In this document: positions 9,757 through 18,384 of the stretch, piece after piece
Numbering within the stretch: position 1 is the stretch's first letter
How the letters are laid out: each line of letters begins with the position of its first letter
Program-made: the position numbers and the translations under genes
Notes under the pieces: model-generated
What the model saw: only the letters and a program-made list of their open reading frames with translations
Databases searched by the model: none
What the model was told of the DNA's origin: nothing
Assembly (NCBI GenBank): GCA_903642235.1
Contig: CAHJWL010000002.1
Coordinates: 248,001-312,000 of the forward strand
Length of the DNA stretch: 64,000 nucleotides
Direction of reading: 5' to 3'
From: Acidobacteriaceae bacterium
Lineage (GTDB): Bacteria > Acidobacteriota > Terriglobia > Terriglobales > Acidobacteriaceae

Positions 9757-9773
9757 GTTATGCCAAGCATAAC
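9757..9773. promoter_or_regulatory. Inverted repeat abutting the EPS operon start
   Basis: A perfect 7-bp inverted repeat with a 3-bp centre (GTTATGC-CAA-GCATAAC) lies 2 bp upstream of the ATG at 9754, where a ribosome-binding site would normally sit. No Shine-Dalgarno sequence is otherwise visible for that start. It could be an operator or an RNA hairpin restricting translation. Confidence 0.45.
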
Positions 9774-10050
9774 TTCAACATAAAAAGAGGGTTAGCGGCG
9801 CTTAATGAGAAAAACATTGGACAGGAAAAGGCAGAAAGTTGCATCTCTCCTGAAGGTCTCCTCCTTATGTAAGACGCCATCTAAGACGCCGCCGTGCTCT
9901 CACGCACTTCCTTCCTGCCTGCCGCACAGATCCCTCCGGATCTTCTGCCCTGCAGACGCCCAAGCCCGAAAACAGGCCAGACGGCGCGGCCGTCCCATGC
10001 CTTTAACCCTTGAGACCGAGGCCGACCGCCTCACACCCCTGCAGCGTCAT

Positions 10051-10734
10051 CTACAAATGCGTCGGCAGGAGCACATACAGGCCAACAAATCCGTTCCAGG
10101 CAATCTGCACCCCGATGCACAGCAGGATGAAAGCAATGACGCGAAGGATCCCGTGCGCGGTCGAGGGCGGAATAGCTCGTGCAATCTTCGGGGCGTATGC
10201 GTAAGCGAAGTAGACAAACCCGCACAGCACGACCGAAGCAAGAAAGATGCCCAGGTGAGCGAGCACGCTGCCGGCGATGGATCCCCGGGGAACGTGCGCG
10301 CTGAGCGTCAGCATCGTCACAATCGTACCCGGGCCCGCGGTCACGGGAAAGGTAAAAGGATAAAAGGTTTTATCGCCGAGACCCCCGTCCCGCTCCGCGC
10401 TGAGCGTATCCACCTTATCGTCCAGCTCGCGGGTTGATGACTTCGTATCGTCGGAGTTCAGGAGCGTCCACGCGATCGCCGCAATCACCAGGCCGCCTGA
10501 GACCTGTACGATCGGCAGCGACACGCCGAAGAAGCTCAGGATAGTCGATCCCACAATCTCAACAATCGCGAGGAAGAGAATGGTATTGATCGCGATCCGG
10601 CGTGCCAGAGACTTATAAACCTGGGCCGGCACAATACCCGCCAAACCAAGAAAGACAAAGGCCGAGCCCAGGGGATTGATCAGCGGAAGAAGTGCGGAAA
10701 AGGCGAGAGCAAAAAACTCCCAAAGGAGAGACAT
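10051..10734 (-). CDS. MarC/YchE-family inner-membrane protein
   Basis: A 227-residue protein with about six membrane segments. The N-terminal ALLPLINPLGSAFVFLG and the later FPFTFPVTAGPGTIVTML are hallmarks of the MarC family (UPF0056). The physiological role of this family is unresolved; the old link with multiple antibiotic resistance was not upheld. The ATG at 10734 has AAGGA eight bases upstream. The central cytoplasmic loop (about residues 95-120) is longer and more charged than usual. It is a single-gene unit, divergent from the ABC ATPase gene. Confidence 0.88.
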   Translation of the reverse strand: MSLLWEFFALAFSALLPLINPLGSAFVFLGLAGIVPAQVYKSLARRIAINTILFLAIVEIVGSTILSFFGVSLPIVQVSGGLVIAAIAWTLLNSDDTKSSTRELDDKVDTLSAERDGGLGDKTFYPFTFPVTAGPGTIVTMLTLSAHVPRGSIAGSVLAHLGIFLASVVLCGFVYFAYAYAPKIARAIPPSTAHGILRVIAFILLCIGVQIAWNGFVGLYVLLPTHL

Positions 10735-10940
10735 GACAGGTCCTTCTGGCTGCTGCGTCGTTTCCCTCAGGGTACAGCGTCTAGATCCGACAGCCTCGCA
10801 GCCTCAGGTCGGCACCAGACACCTCGGCCGCTGCTAAACTTCAGGTACAGGGCTGACTTGGCACACCGTTCAGTGCCGATCTTCGTTGAGCCATGGCGTT
10901 CACCCCGAAGACGTACCCTTCGGAGAGGAGGAAAGATCCG

Positions 10941-11687
10941 ATGCCCTCAGCAAACTCGTCGGCCACTCCCCTTCCCGACCAGACCCGTGCCGAGTGCGCC
11001 GTTATCTCTCTGGAACACGTCACGCGGGAATACACCGGCCACGCCGGAACTGTGCAGGCCCTTGAGTCCGCAAGCTTCTCCATCGTCGCCGGCGAGTGGG
11101 TTGCCATCACCGGCCCCTCCGGCTCCGGCAAAAGTACTCTCGTCAACCTGCTCGGCTGCCTGGACCGCCCCACCCGGGGAGAGCTCCGCATCGACGGCGT
11201 AGACGTGAAGAGTATGTCTCCGAGCGCTCTTGATCGCTTTCGCGCCGAGAAGATCGGCTTCATCTTCCAGCAGTTCCACCTCATCCCCTATCTCACCGCG
11301 CTTGAAAACGTCATGCTCGCCCAATACTTTCATTCCATGACGGACGCAAACGAAGCCCGGGCGGCGCTGGCGCGCGTGGGTCTTTCCGACCGCGCCGGCC
11401 ATCTGCCCAGCGAGCTCTCCGGCGGAGAGCAGCAGCGCGTCTGCATCGCCCGCGCCCTTATCAACAACCCACCTATCCTGCTGGCCGATGAGCCTACCGG
11501 TAATCTCGACGAGGCAAACCAGACCATCGTTGCCGGCCTGCTCAGCCAGTTGCATGCACAGGGCAACACCATCGTCATGGTCACGCACGACCCTGAAATG
11601 GCCTCGCTCGCGAGCCGCCGTATCGCCTTGAACCACGGCCGCGTCTTCTGCCATCCCGCCGCGCCGGTCGTCACCCTTCGCCGGTAA
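10941..11687 (+). CDS. LolD/MacB-type ABC transporter ATP-binding protein
   Basis: The start is set at ATG 10941 (MPSANSS), which has GAGGAGGAAAG upstream; an ATG at 10893 has no such signal. The 248-residue ATPase has all nucleotide-binding motifs: Walker [11 protein letters not shown]-loop FIFQQFH, signature LSGGEQQR, Walker [13 protein letters not shown] and the switch His in MVTHD. The GEQQR signature and DEPTGNLD are typical of the LolD/FtsE/MacB group, which powers lipoprotein release, efflux or cell-division transporters. No permease gene is adjacent, so its partner must be encoded elsewhere. It runs convergently into the NAD kinase gene with only 6 bp between stops. Confidence 0.9.
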   Translation: MPSANSSATPLPDQTRAECAVISLEHVTREYTGHAGTVQALESASFSIVAGEWVAITGPSGSGKSTLVNLLGCLDRPTRGELRIDGVDVKSMSPSALDRFRAEKIGFIFQQFHLIPYLTALENVMLAQYFHSMTDANEARAALARVGLSDRAGHLPSELSGGEQQRVCIARALINNPPILLADEPTGNLDEANQTIVAGLLSQLHAQGNTIVMVTHDPEMASLASRRIALNHGRVFCHPAAPVVTLRR

Positions 11688-11693
11688 ACGGCG

Positions 11694-12551
11694 TTACCGC
11701 TCGCCCCATTTCAACTTCGATCGCAGCACATTGAAGAGTCCGTTCGGCTGGTGGCGCAGCAGCCGGACAGTGTGCTCCGAGCGATGACAATTAATCACAT
11801 CATTCACCTGCACGGACACACCCTCCTGCCCATCCACCGTCAGGTACGTCTCATTCGGCACGCCCACTACGTGAATGCAGACATTTGAGCTGGACGGCAC
11901 CACGATCGGCCGCAGCGTTAGAAGGTGTGGACAGATCGGTGTCACGATCGTTGCCGGCACCGATGGCATCACGATCGGCCCATTCGCCGCCAGGTTATAG
12001 GCCGTTGATCCCGTAGCCGTCGAGACGATTATCCCGTCCGCCCGGAAGGTAGCGACCTTCTGCGAATCGATATCAATAGAAAAGTCCGCCATGCGCGCGA
12101 TCGTTCCCTTCGCCACGACAACATCGTTCAGAGCCGTCCATGTCTGCAGCAGCTTTCCGTCGCGCCGCAGCTCCGCCTGCATCATCTCGCGCGGGTCGAT
12201 CACCGCGCAGTTCGAGCACCAGGCGTCCAGCGTGCCATACAGGTCCGAGAGCGGCACCTCGGTCAGAAAGCCCAGCGACCCCAGATTGACCGACAGGATC
12301 GGCGTCTTCGTCGTGGCAAAGGCGCGCGCCGCGGAGATCAGCGTGCCGTCCCCGCCCAGCACAATAACGAGGTTCGGCGTGTGCTTCGGCAGTGCCTCAC
12401 GCCGCACACCCGACAGCCCCGGCACATAGGCCGCGCTGGACTCATCAAGCACCGCATCATAGCTGCGGGCGCGAAGCCACCCGATCAGCTCAGGAAGAAG
12501 GGTCGCCAACTCGGGTTTCTGCGGCTTGGAGATGATTGCGGCAAGCATCAT
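11694..12551 (-). CDS. nadK: NAD kinase
   Basis: The 285-residue protein carries the NAD-kinase GGDGT motif ([15 protein letters not shown], about residues 64-78). It also has the second conserved motif with [14 protein letters not shown] (about 181-194), which forms the NAD and ATP site. It phosphorylates NAD to NADP in the cytoplasm. Two ATG codons occur in tandem (12551 and 12548), without a strong ribosome-binding site. It lies just downstream of tlyA on the same strand (36-bp gap), so the two are probably co-transcribed, a pairing also seen in other bacteria. Confidence 0.95.
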   Translation of the reverse strand: MMLAAIISKPQKPELATLLPELIGWLRARSYDAVLDESSAAYVPGLSGVRREALPKHTPNLVIVLGGDGTLISAARAFATTKTPILSVNLGSLGFLTEVPLSDLYGTLDAWCSNCAVIDPREMMQAELRRDGKLLQTWTALNDVVVAKGTIARMADFSIDIDSQKVATFRADGIIVSTATGSTAYNLAANGPIVMPSVPATIVTPICPHLLTLRPIVVPSSSNVCIHVVGVPNETYLTVDGQEGVSVQVNDVINCHRSEHTVRLLRHQPNGLFNVLRSKLKWGER

Positions 12552-12587
12552 GCAGCTCTAGTGTAGCCGCGATATCGATCGCCTTTG

Positions 12588-13352
12588 TCAGCCGATCTGC
12601 GCATGCAGCAGATACTCGTGGTTTCCTTCCATGCCGCGGATGGGTGAGTCAATAACCTCCAGCCCCGACCCGCCCAGTCGCGTCAGGGTGTCAGCGACCT
12701 TTTCTATCGCCAGCCGCCGCGCCGCCTCGTCCCGCACAATGCCGCCCTTGCCCACGTGCTCGCGCCCCGCCTCGAACTGCGGCTTTACCAGCACCACCGC
12801 CTCGCCCACCCAGGCCGCACCCTCGTCACCCAAAGCGCCCACAACCGCCGGCAGCACCAGCGACGCCCCGATGAACGACACGTCCATCGCAAAGAACTGC
12901 GGCCTTGCCGACCCTGCGGAGAGCAGGCTGCCCGGCGCAAGCAGCCGCGCGTTCGTACGCTCCCGCAATATAACCCGCGGGTCCTGCCGGAGACGCTCCG
13001 CCATCTGCCCATAGCCTGTATCCACGCCGACCACACGCGCCGCCCCATGCTGCAGCATGCAGTCGATGAAGCCGCCGGTCGAGGTGCCTATGTCGACGCA
13101 GCTCCATCCACTCAAGTCGATCTTCCAGTGCGACAGAGCCCGCTCCAGCTTCAATCCGCCCCGGCTCACATAGCGCAGGTCGTCTCCCAGAATCCGCAGC
13201 GCAGCCTCCGGTCTCATCGCCGCACCTGGTTTATCGACCCTCTGCTCCTCCACCAGCACCCGGCCGGCCAGGATCAGCGCTTGTGCTCTCTCCCGCGAGA
13301 GCACCAGACCGCGATCCACCATCAGCTTGTCCAGGCGCAACCGATCGGCCAT
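12588..13352 (-). CDS. tlyA: TlyA-family rRNA 2'-O-methyltransferase
   Basis: Residues 4-60 form an S4 RNA-binding domain (RLDKLMVDRGLVLSRERAQALI). An FtsJ-like methyltransferase domain follows, with the SAM-binding loop DIGTSTGGFIDCML at about residues 88-101. Family members methylate the ribose of 16S and/or 23S rRNA nucleotides; the haemolysin name is historical. At 254 residues it is of usual length. The ATG at 13352 is preceded by AAGGGACAG. Its upstream region is shared with the divergent ECF sigma gene. Confidence 0.93.
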   Translation of the reverse strand: MADRLRLDKLMVDRGLVLSRERAQALILAGRVLVEEQRVDKPGAAMRPEAALRILGDDLRYVSRGGLKLERALSHWKIDLSGWSCVDIGTSTGGFIDCMLQHGAARVVGVDTGYGQMAERLRQDPRVILRERTNARLLAPGSLLSAGSARPQFFAMDVSFIGASLVLPAVVGALGDEGAAWVGEAVVLVKPQFEAGREHVGKGGIVRDEAARRLAIEKVADTLTRLGGSGLEVIDSPIRGMEGNHEYLLHAQIG

Positions 13353-13532
13353 CTGTCCCTTTTCTATGCGACTTTTCGTGTTGGAGAAACGAGTCCTCTG
13401 CTGCGAGCTCGTAGTATGTTCGGGTACAGTGGAGACGGCTGAAGAAGTCTTCTACACCTTGGTAACTTTTGACGCTTTAAGCACAGAAGTGGCAAACTCC
13501 ATCCAATCTGCTTTCATTTTAGGTGCGTTCGT

Positions 13533-14099
13533 ATGTTGAGAGAGACGGGACGAGAAAACAGTCCGCCGCCGTTGGGACCTGACGATGTCACCCTGCTGAA
13601 GATGGTTCAGCGCGGCGATGACTCAGCCATGGGCTCACTGTACGACCGGTACGGAAAGATCGTGTACTCCGTCGCTCTTCGGGTGCTTCGCGACCCGGCT
13701 TCAGCAGAGGATGTCCTGCAGGAGATTTTTCTGCAGATCTGGCGAAATCCAGACAGCTTCATCGCAACACGCGGAACCCTCGGCGGCTGGCTCGCCGTGG
13801 TCTCCCGGAATCGCTCGATTGATGCTCTGCGGCGCAAAAAGCCCTCCGAGCAGGTCGACGATATGCAGCTTCCCTCAGGCTATGACCTCGGGGAAGAGGC
13901 CGTCCGCAACGGCATGATGGACAAGGCTCGGGTCATCATCGGCAAACTGCCGACCGAGCAGCGAAAGACGCTTGAGATGGCGTTCTTCGACGGCCTTACC
14001 CACTCCGAGATCGCCGAGATGACCGGCGACCCGCTCGGGACAGTCAAGACAAGGATCCGCAGCGCGCTGTTAACGCTGAGAAAGGGGCTGCAGGCATGA
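13533..14099 (+). CDS. ECF RNA polymerase sigma factor
   Basis: A 188-residue sigma factor with region 2 (YDRYGKIVYSVALRVLRDPASAEDVLQEIFLQIW, split here by function: core binding and -10 recognition) and region 4 (LTHSEIAEMTGDPLGTVKTRIRSAL), the helix-turn-helix for the -35 element. Length and content fit the SigK-like group paired with RskA-type anti-sigma factors. The TGA overlaps the ATG of the anti-sigma gene (ATGA), so the pair is translated together. Autoregulation is usual for such pairs, but I could not identify the promoter with confidence in 13353-13532. Confidence 0.95.
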   Translation: MLRETGRENSPPPLGPDDVTLLKMVQRGDDSAMGSLYDRYGKIVYSVALRVLRDPASAEDVLQEIFLQIWRNPDSFIATRGTLGGWLAVVSRNRSIDALRRKKPSEQVDDMQLPSGYDLGEEAVRNGMMDKARVIIGKLPTEQRKTLEMAFFDGLTHSEIAEMTGDPLGTVKTRIRSALLTLRKGLQA

Positions 14100-15010
14100 A
14101 CTCGAACCGTCACATCGATCCAGAAGATCTCGCTCTCTTTGCCCTGCAGTTCCTCACTCCGGAGCAGAACCGCCAGGTGCGGGAGCACCTTGCCACATGC
14201 TCGCTCTGTCGCGAAGAGCTGGCACAGATCCAGGGCGACCTCGCCGTGCTCGCCAGCACCGCGGAGCTTCACTCTCCGCCCGCACTTGGACGCGATCGCC
14301 TGCTCCAGCAGGTCGCACGGGAACCCCGGCAGCGCAGCGCCTCGACGGCGGCTCGTGCCGGAGATACGCGAGACCTCCCCGCGCTCGCGCCGCAGCGCCT
14401 GACCGAGGCCTCTCGGCAAGGGTCCACTCCGGCATTTGGGGCCGTACCCTCTCCCGACGACTCTGATCGGTCAACGAAGCCGCACGGTATCACCCGCGTT
14501 CTTCCCTGGACCGGTTGGGCCGTGGCCGCTGGCCTCGCCGTTATGGTCGCCGGAAACGTACGCGAGCGGGAGAGCCTGCGCGGTGAAGTTGAGTCGGTCA
14601 ACCACCAGATCGCCCTGGTCACAGCGCAAAGCAACGACGCACGGCGGCTGATGGATACCATCAACGACCCCTCGGCACAGCGCGTCACCCTTACGCTCTC
14701 CAAGCAGGCGCCCGTTCCCCAGGGCAAGGCCACCTACGTCCCCGCGAAGGGAGCTCTGGTCTTCGTCGCAAATAACATGGAACCCCTCGAACCCGCGAAG
14801 GTCTACGAGCTCTGGATCATCCCTGCAGGCGGCAGCGCTCCCATCGCCGTCGGCACCTTCCACCCTGACGCTGCCGGCAACGCCAGCCTCATCATGCCGA
14901 AGCTCCCACAGGGCGTAGCGGCAAAGGCCTTCGGCATCACAGTCGAAAACGAGGGCGGATCGCAGACCCCGACGATGCCCATCATCATGGCCGGAGCGGC
15001 TGGCGCATAG
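14096..15010 (+). CDS. RskA-like zinc-finger anti-sigma factor
   Basis: The 304-residue protein has an N-terminal anti-sigma domain with the zinc-binding pattern H31-x3-C35-x2-C38. A proline/serine-rich linker and one membrane segment at about 138-158 (WTGWAVAAGLAVMVAGNV) follow. The extracytoplasmic RskA-type C-terminal domain includes YELWIIPAGG and FGITVENEGG. It should hold the ECF sigma factor at the membrane until regulated proteolysis frees it. The HxxxCxxC motif suggests redox or zinc responsiveness, although many such domains are not redox-active. A strong terminator follows 25 bp after the stop. Confidence 0.93.
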   Translation: MNSNRHIDPEDLALFALQFLTPEQNRQVREHLATCSLCREELAQIQGDLAVLASTAELHSPPALGRDRLLQQVAREPRQRSASTAARAGDTRDLPALAPQRLTEASRQGSTPAFGAVPSPDDSDRSTKPHGITRVLPWTGWAVAAGLAVMVAGNVRERESLRGEVESVNHQIALVTAQSNDARRLMDTINDPSAQRVTLTLSKQAPVPQGKATYVPAKGALVFVANNMEPLEPAKVYELWIIPAGGSAPIAVGTFHPDAAGNASLIMPKLPQGVAAKAFGITVENEGGSQTPTMPIIMAGAAGA

Positions 15011-15034
15011 TCCCGGCCGCCTTCCACTGCAGCA

Positions 15035-15068
15035 AACGGCCAGGTCTATGCGACCTGGCCGTTCCTTT
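15035..15068. terminator. Bidirectional rho-independent terminator
   Basis: A perfect 12-bp stem (AACGGCCAGGTC / GACCTGGCCGTT) with loop TATGC is followed by CCTTTT on the plus strand and preceded by a short A-run (GCAAAC) that gives T residues on the minus strand. It sits between the convergent stops at 15010 and 15087. Confidence 0.88.
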
Positions 15069-15086
15069 TCTGCGCAACACCCCGCC

Positions 15087-16550
15087 CTACTGAGCTGTCA
15101 CGCGCACCTGAACTCCCGCGCCCTGCAGGTCGGTACTATACGTCTGCACCTGGTCGACGTCGGTCCGTAGGATCGTTAGAATGCTCGTCTCTCCCGACGT
15201 GATGTAGACCTTGCCCGTAGGTGTTCCGGCTGTCCCAACCAGAAAGTTGGGATGACCTGCGACCGTGAGCGTCGCCTCAACGGTGTTCGTCTGCAAATTG
15301 ATCACGCTCACTGTGCCACAGCCTTTTGTCGGCGGGATCGCGGGATGCAAGCTCGTGATTGCAGCCGGACAATCGACTGTGTCGCCGGAGTTCGCGACAT
15401 ACGCTTTCGTTCCATCCGAAAGCACCGACATCACCAGCGGACTCCGTCCAACCGGAATCGTCGCCAGAATCTGTCCGAAGTTCACCGCATCCACCGGATT
15501 TGCCGGGTCGCAGGCCGGGTTCGACGCCAAAGCGACAGCGTTGCACAATGGCGTATTGATAAGGCTTACCGAGCCGGGGATCGTTCCATCTCCCGCATTC
15601 AGCACAGCAACTTCATTCCGCGTCGGGACGATATCGCCCCAGAGCGGCGCAGTACCGACCGGAATCGTCGGGTGTGTGCTGTCCAGCGAGTTCGTCTGTG
15701 AATTGATCACGCTCACCGAGTTGCTTCCCCGGTTCATGATGAACACGCGGCGCGTATCGGCGGACATCACACCGTAGACCGGGTCGATGCCGACCGGGAT
15801 CGTATTCGAGATCGTCGGCAGACCGGTGGAGAGGTTCTCAATCGCCGCGACCGCGCCAGCCGCTACCCCGTTGCCCTGGCTGATGGAGTACACCCGTGGC
15901 GCCGCCGGCACGCCCACAATATAGATCGGGTTGGTGGTGACAGGCAGCTCCTGCCGAAGTGCCGGCCCGGCCGGTGTTCCTGTCGTCGTAAAGCTTGCCG
16001 TCGAGAGCTGTGCAACCAGGCTCCGCCCAGGCTCGGTAATGTAAATATTCGTGCCCGGAATGAAGATGCTGTTGGGCAGCGGATTGCTCGGCAGCAGCGA
16101 CGACGACAGAACGTTATTTGAGAGCAGGGTGGCCGGAGACAGCGCAAAACTGTTGATCGTTCCGTCGTTATTGAGCGTGTAAGCCGTTCCCGCGCTTCCG
16201 GTCGCGCTCGTCGCGTCCAGCGCAAGGTAGTACGGGGAGACGCCAATCGCCGTCGTATTCAGAATGCTGTCGCCCGAAAAGTCGACGAACGTGACCAGAC
16301 CCGGTCCATTCGGCGTCGGCTGTGAGATCGCAATCGCGTATTTGTTTGGCTGCCCTGCCGGACCCACCGGATTGATCGCCGCGATTACCGGCCGATATGT
16401 GTTTCCACAGCCAGCACTGGCCAGCGCCAGCACACACCCGACAACAGCAGGAACTGCAGAAGAAAGAGAGGGAGACTGCCGACGCTTACCGGACACACTT
16501 CGCCGGCACTTCTCTGCTGCTTGAATGACTTGTGACAAACCTGCTCCCAC
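15087..16550 (-). CDS. YVTN/YncE-type beta-propeller lipoprotein
   Basis: The 487-residue protein has a signal sequence ending in ALASAGC, a loose lipobox, suggesting an exported lipoprotein. The rest is built of repeated blades with motifs such as PVGIDPVYGVMS, VFIMNRGSNSVSVIN, TIPVGTAPLWGDI, AYVANSGDTV and GTVSVINLQTNTVEATL. These are characteristic of seven-bladed YVTN/lactonase-like propellers. Substrate and activity are unknown; many acidobacterial genomes carry such proteins. The GTG at 16550 lacks a clean ribosome-binding site; a TTG four codons in or a GTG at residue 19 are possible and would leave a shorter signal peptide. Confidence 0.8.
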   Translation of the reverse strand: MGAGLSQVIQAAEKCRRSVSGKRRQSPSLSSAVPAVVGCVLALASAGCGNTYRPVIAAINPVGPAGQPNKYAIAISQPTPNGPGLVTFVDFSGDSILNTTAIGVSPYYLALDATSATGSAGTAYTLNNDGTINSFALSPATLLSNNVLSSSLLPSNPLPNSIFIPGTNIYITEPGRSLVAQLSTASFTTTGTPAGPALRQELPVTTNPIYIVGVPAAPRVYSISQGNGVAAGAVAAIENLSTGLPTISNTIPVGIDPVYGVMSADTRRVFIMNRGSNSVSVINSQTNSLDSTHPTIPVGTAPLWGDIVPTRNEVAVLNAGDGTIPGSVSLINTPLCNAVALASNPACDPANPVDAVNFGQILATIPVGRSPLVMSVLSDGTKAYVANSGDTVDCPAAITSLHPAIPPTKGCGTVSVINLQTNTVEATLTVAGHPNFLVGTAGTPTGKVYITSGETSILTILRTDVDQVQTYSTDLQGAGVQVRVTAQ

Positions 16551-16615
16551 GTTCTCGCTTCAATTGGCTATGCTTCACCTGAGATTGTAAATCAGCAACC
16601 TTGAGGTCCAACCCC

Positions 16616-17509
16616 GTGCAAGCGCGGCCCAGCCCGGTCCATGCCACCACGCCCGCGCAGCCGCAGGACGCCGGCGCAGGAACGAAGGCGATTGCACCGG
16701 CGCGCGATCGCCTGCAGAGCCGCGCCCTGACGGCATCAGTCACGCTCGCTCTCGCCGTCGGCCTCGCGCACCTGGAACATGCCCTCTGGCGACCGAATCG
16801 CCTCTCTCCCTGGCCGTTGCTGCTGAGTCTCTGCTTCGCGCTCGTGGTGTGGCGGCTGCGCGCAGCGACCGCTGCCGCCTCCGCGCTCGGCGGCCTGATC
16901 TGCCTGCTCCTGGCAACGCGCGCCACGCCCGCTCTCACCGAGAACGAACCTCTCCCGCACGGCCTCTCCCCCGCGCTTCTCCCGCTCGTCGTCCTCTTCC
17001 TGCTCACCTTCGCCGCGACGCGCTACAAGCGCCGCCTCAAGGAGGCAGGCGGCCTGGCTGAGCCGCGCTCCGGTCGGCGCGCCTCACAGATCGCCGCCAA
17101 TCTCGGCGCGGCCGGCCTCTGCGCGGCCGCCGGCTTCTATCCGGGGGCGCTCGCCGCCCTGGCCGAGGCCACCGCCGACACCCTCTCCTCCGAGATCGGC
17201 CAGGCGCTCGGCGGTCCTACCTGGCTGCTAACCACCCTGCGCTCCGTCCCGCCCGGCACCGATGGCGGCATCAGCCTGCCCGGAACAGCCGCCGGTCTCC
17301 TCGGCGCCGGTCTTGTGATCCTCGCCGGCATCCCCGGTCTGGAGTCCCCGCGCCAAGCCGTGGTCCTCTTTGCCGCCGGCGCCGCCGGTCTGCTCTTCGA
17401 CAGCCTGCTCGGCGCCACCCTGGAGCGTCGCGGCCTTCTCGGCAACGATCTCGTCAACGGCAGCTCCACCCTCTTTTCGGCGCTCCTCGCAGGGTGGCTG
17501 CTCCGCTAG
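16616..17509 (+). CDS. DUF92 (TIGR00297) membrane protein
   Basis: About 297 residues with seven or more hydrophobic segments. Conserved DUF92 signatures are visible: GRRASQIAANLGAAGLCA, EATADTLSSEIGQ, PGTDGGISLPGTAAGL and FDSLLGATLERRGLLGNDLVN, the last written in two overlapping parts. Plant and cyanobacterial members (VTE6) are phytyl-phosphate kinases; the bacterial role is not established, though an isoprenoid-phosphate substrate is plausible. The GTG at 16616 has GAGG eight bases upstream and is preferred to the TTG at 16601. The gene converges on ydcF with 6 bp between stops. Confidence 0.85.
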   Translation: MQARPSPVHATTPAQPQDAGAGTKAIAPARDRLQSRALTASVTLALAVGLAHLEHALWRPNRLSPWPLLLSLCFALVVWRLRAATAAASALGGLICLLLATRATPALTENEPLPHGLSPALLPLVVLFLLTFAATRYKRRLKEAGGLAEPRSGRRASQIAANLGAAGLCAAAGFYPGALAALAEATADTLSSEIGQALGGPTWLLTTLRSVPPGTDGGISLPGTAAGLLGAGLVILAGIPGLESPRQAVVLFAAGAAGLLFDSLLGATLERRGLLGNDLVNGSSTLFSALLAGWLLR

Positions 17510-17515
17510 CCGGCG

Positions 17516-18190
17516 CTACCCGCCATCAGCCTGCCCGACCATCGCCCGGTACACACTGCCGCCATGCAGATCCAGTCGAAACGACGTATAGCTCGCAATC
17601 TCGTGCAAATACCGCAGCGCCAGATCGTACCGGCCGATGTGCCCCACCGCCGGCCGCGGTGACGTGTACACATCGAGCCCTGCCTCGTCGCACAGCGCGC
17701 GTATCCGGAACATATGCGTTCCATCCGACACCACCACAACATGCCGCAGGCCATGATCCCGCGCAATCGCCGCCAGCCGATGCACCTGCTGCTCCGTATC
17801 GACCGAGGTCGTCTCGGCAATGATGTTCTCCATCGGCACACCGCGCGCCAGCAGGTAGTCGCGGCCGACGCCTCCCTCTGTCTTGCCGGAGTCCTTGTTG
17901 CTGCCGCCACCCAGCGTGATCACAAGCGGCGCTATGCCCTTCTGGTAAAGCGCCACCGCATGGTCCAGCCGCGCGTGAAACACCGGCGAGGGCCGCCCCG
18001 CATACTCCGCCGCGCCAAACACTGCAATCGCATCAGAGAGGACTGCCTGGTCCTGCGCGGCCGCTTGCGCAATGCGCTGATAGATCGCGACACACCATAC
18101 CGTCGCCAGCGCCAGCGCCGTCAGCAGGACCACGACAGGCAGACGCCAGCCCCTTCGCCTACGCACCGTCTTTGAGGAAGCTTCAACCAT
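17516..18190 (-). CDS. YdcF/SanA-family (DUF218) membrane-anchored protein
   Basis: A 224-residue protein with one N-terminal membrane anchor (RLPVVVLLTALALATVWCVA) followed by a DUF218 domain. Visible motifs are DAIAVFGAAEYAGRPSPVF, PLVITLGGGSN, TTSVDTEQQVHRL and VVVVSDGTHMFR. Family members (ElyC, SanA) are linked to envelope integrity and to lipid-carrier metabolism in E. coli; the reaction is unknown. The ATG at 18190 is chosen over a GTG at 18205 because it begins just before the RRRR-flanked anchor. Neither has a strong ribosome-binding site. An 11-bp tandem repeat array lies 66 bp upstream. Confidence 0.85.
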   Translation of the reverse strand: MVEASSKTVRRRRGWRLPVVVLLTALALATVWCVAIYQRIAQAAAQDQAVLSDAIAVFGAAEYAGRPSPVFHARLDHAVALYQKGIAPLVITLGGGSNKDSGKTEGGVGRDYLLARGVPMENIIAETTSVDTEQQVHRLAAIARDHGLRHVVVVSDGTHMFRIRALCDEAGLDVYTSPRPAVGHIGRYDLALRYLHEIASYTSFRLDLHGGSVYRAMVGQADGG

Positions 18191-18255
18191 CGCAGCGCAG
18201 ACCACATAGAAAGCAAGCAGCAGGTCCGGAGTGTACGGCCTGGATCGCGTCTTGG

Positions 18256-18343
18256 TGCCCCCAAGTTAGCCTCAAGATAGCCCCAAAATAGCCTCAAGAT
18301 GAGCTCTAGATAGCCTCAAGACAGCCTAGAGCTAGCCTTTATA
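18256..18343. repeat. 11-bp tandem repeat array, eight units
   Basis: Units read on the plus strand: TGCCCCCAAGT, TAGCCTCAAGA, TAGCCCCAAAA, TAGCCTCAAGA, TGAGCTCTAGA, TAGCCTCAAGA, CAGCCTAGAGC and TAGCCTTTATA. The period is exactly 11 bp throughout; three units are identical and the edges decay. The array lies between two minus-strand genes, downstream of the Sua5-like gene and upstream of the YdcF-like gene. Confidence 0.8.
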
Positions 18344-18384
18344 CCATCCGTCAGACCGCCCGCAGCCCCGCCTCTTTCCTACCG

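Noticed and set aside
9860-10050. A marC terminator
   Set aside because: Only a 5-bp GAGGC/GCCTC pair without a T-run was found.
13327-13539. A 70-codon frame before the ECF sigma gene
   Set aside because: There is no ribosome-binding site; it begins antisense to tlyA and ends inside the sigma start.
18256-18343. A CRISPR-like array
   Set aside because: The units are contiguous at 11 bp with no spacers and no cas genes.
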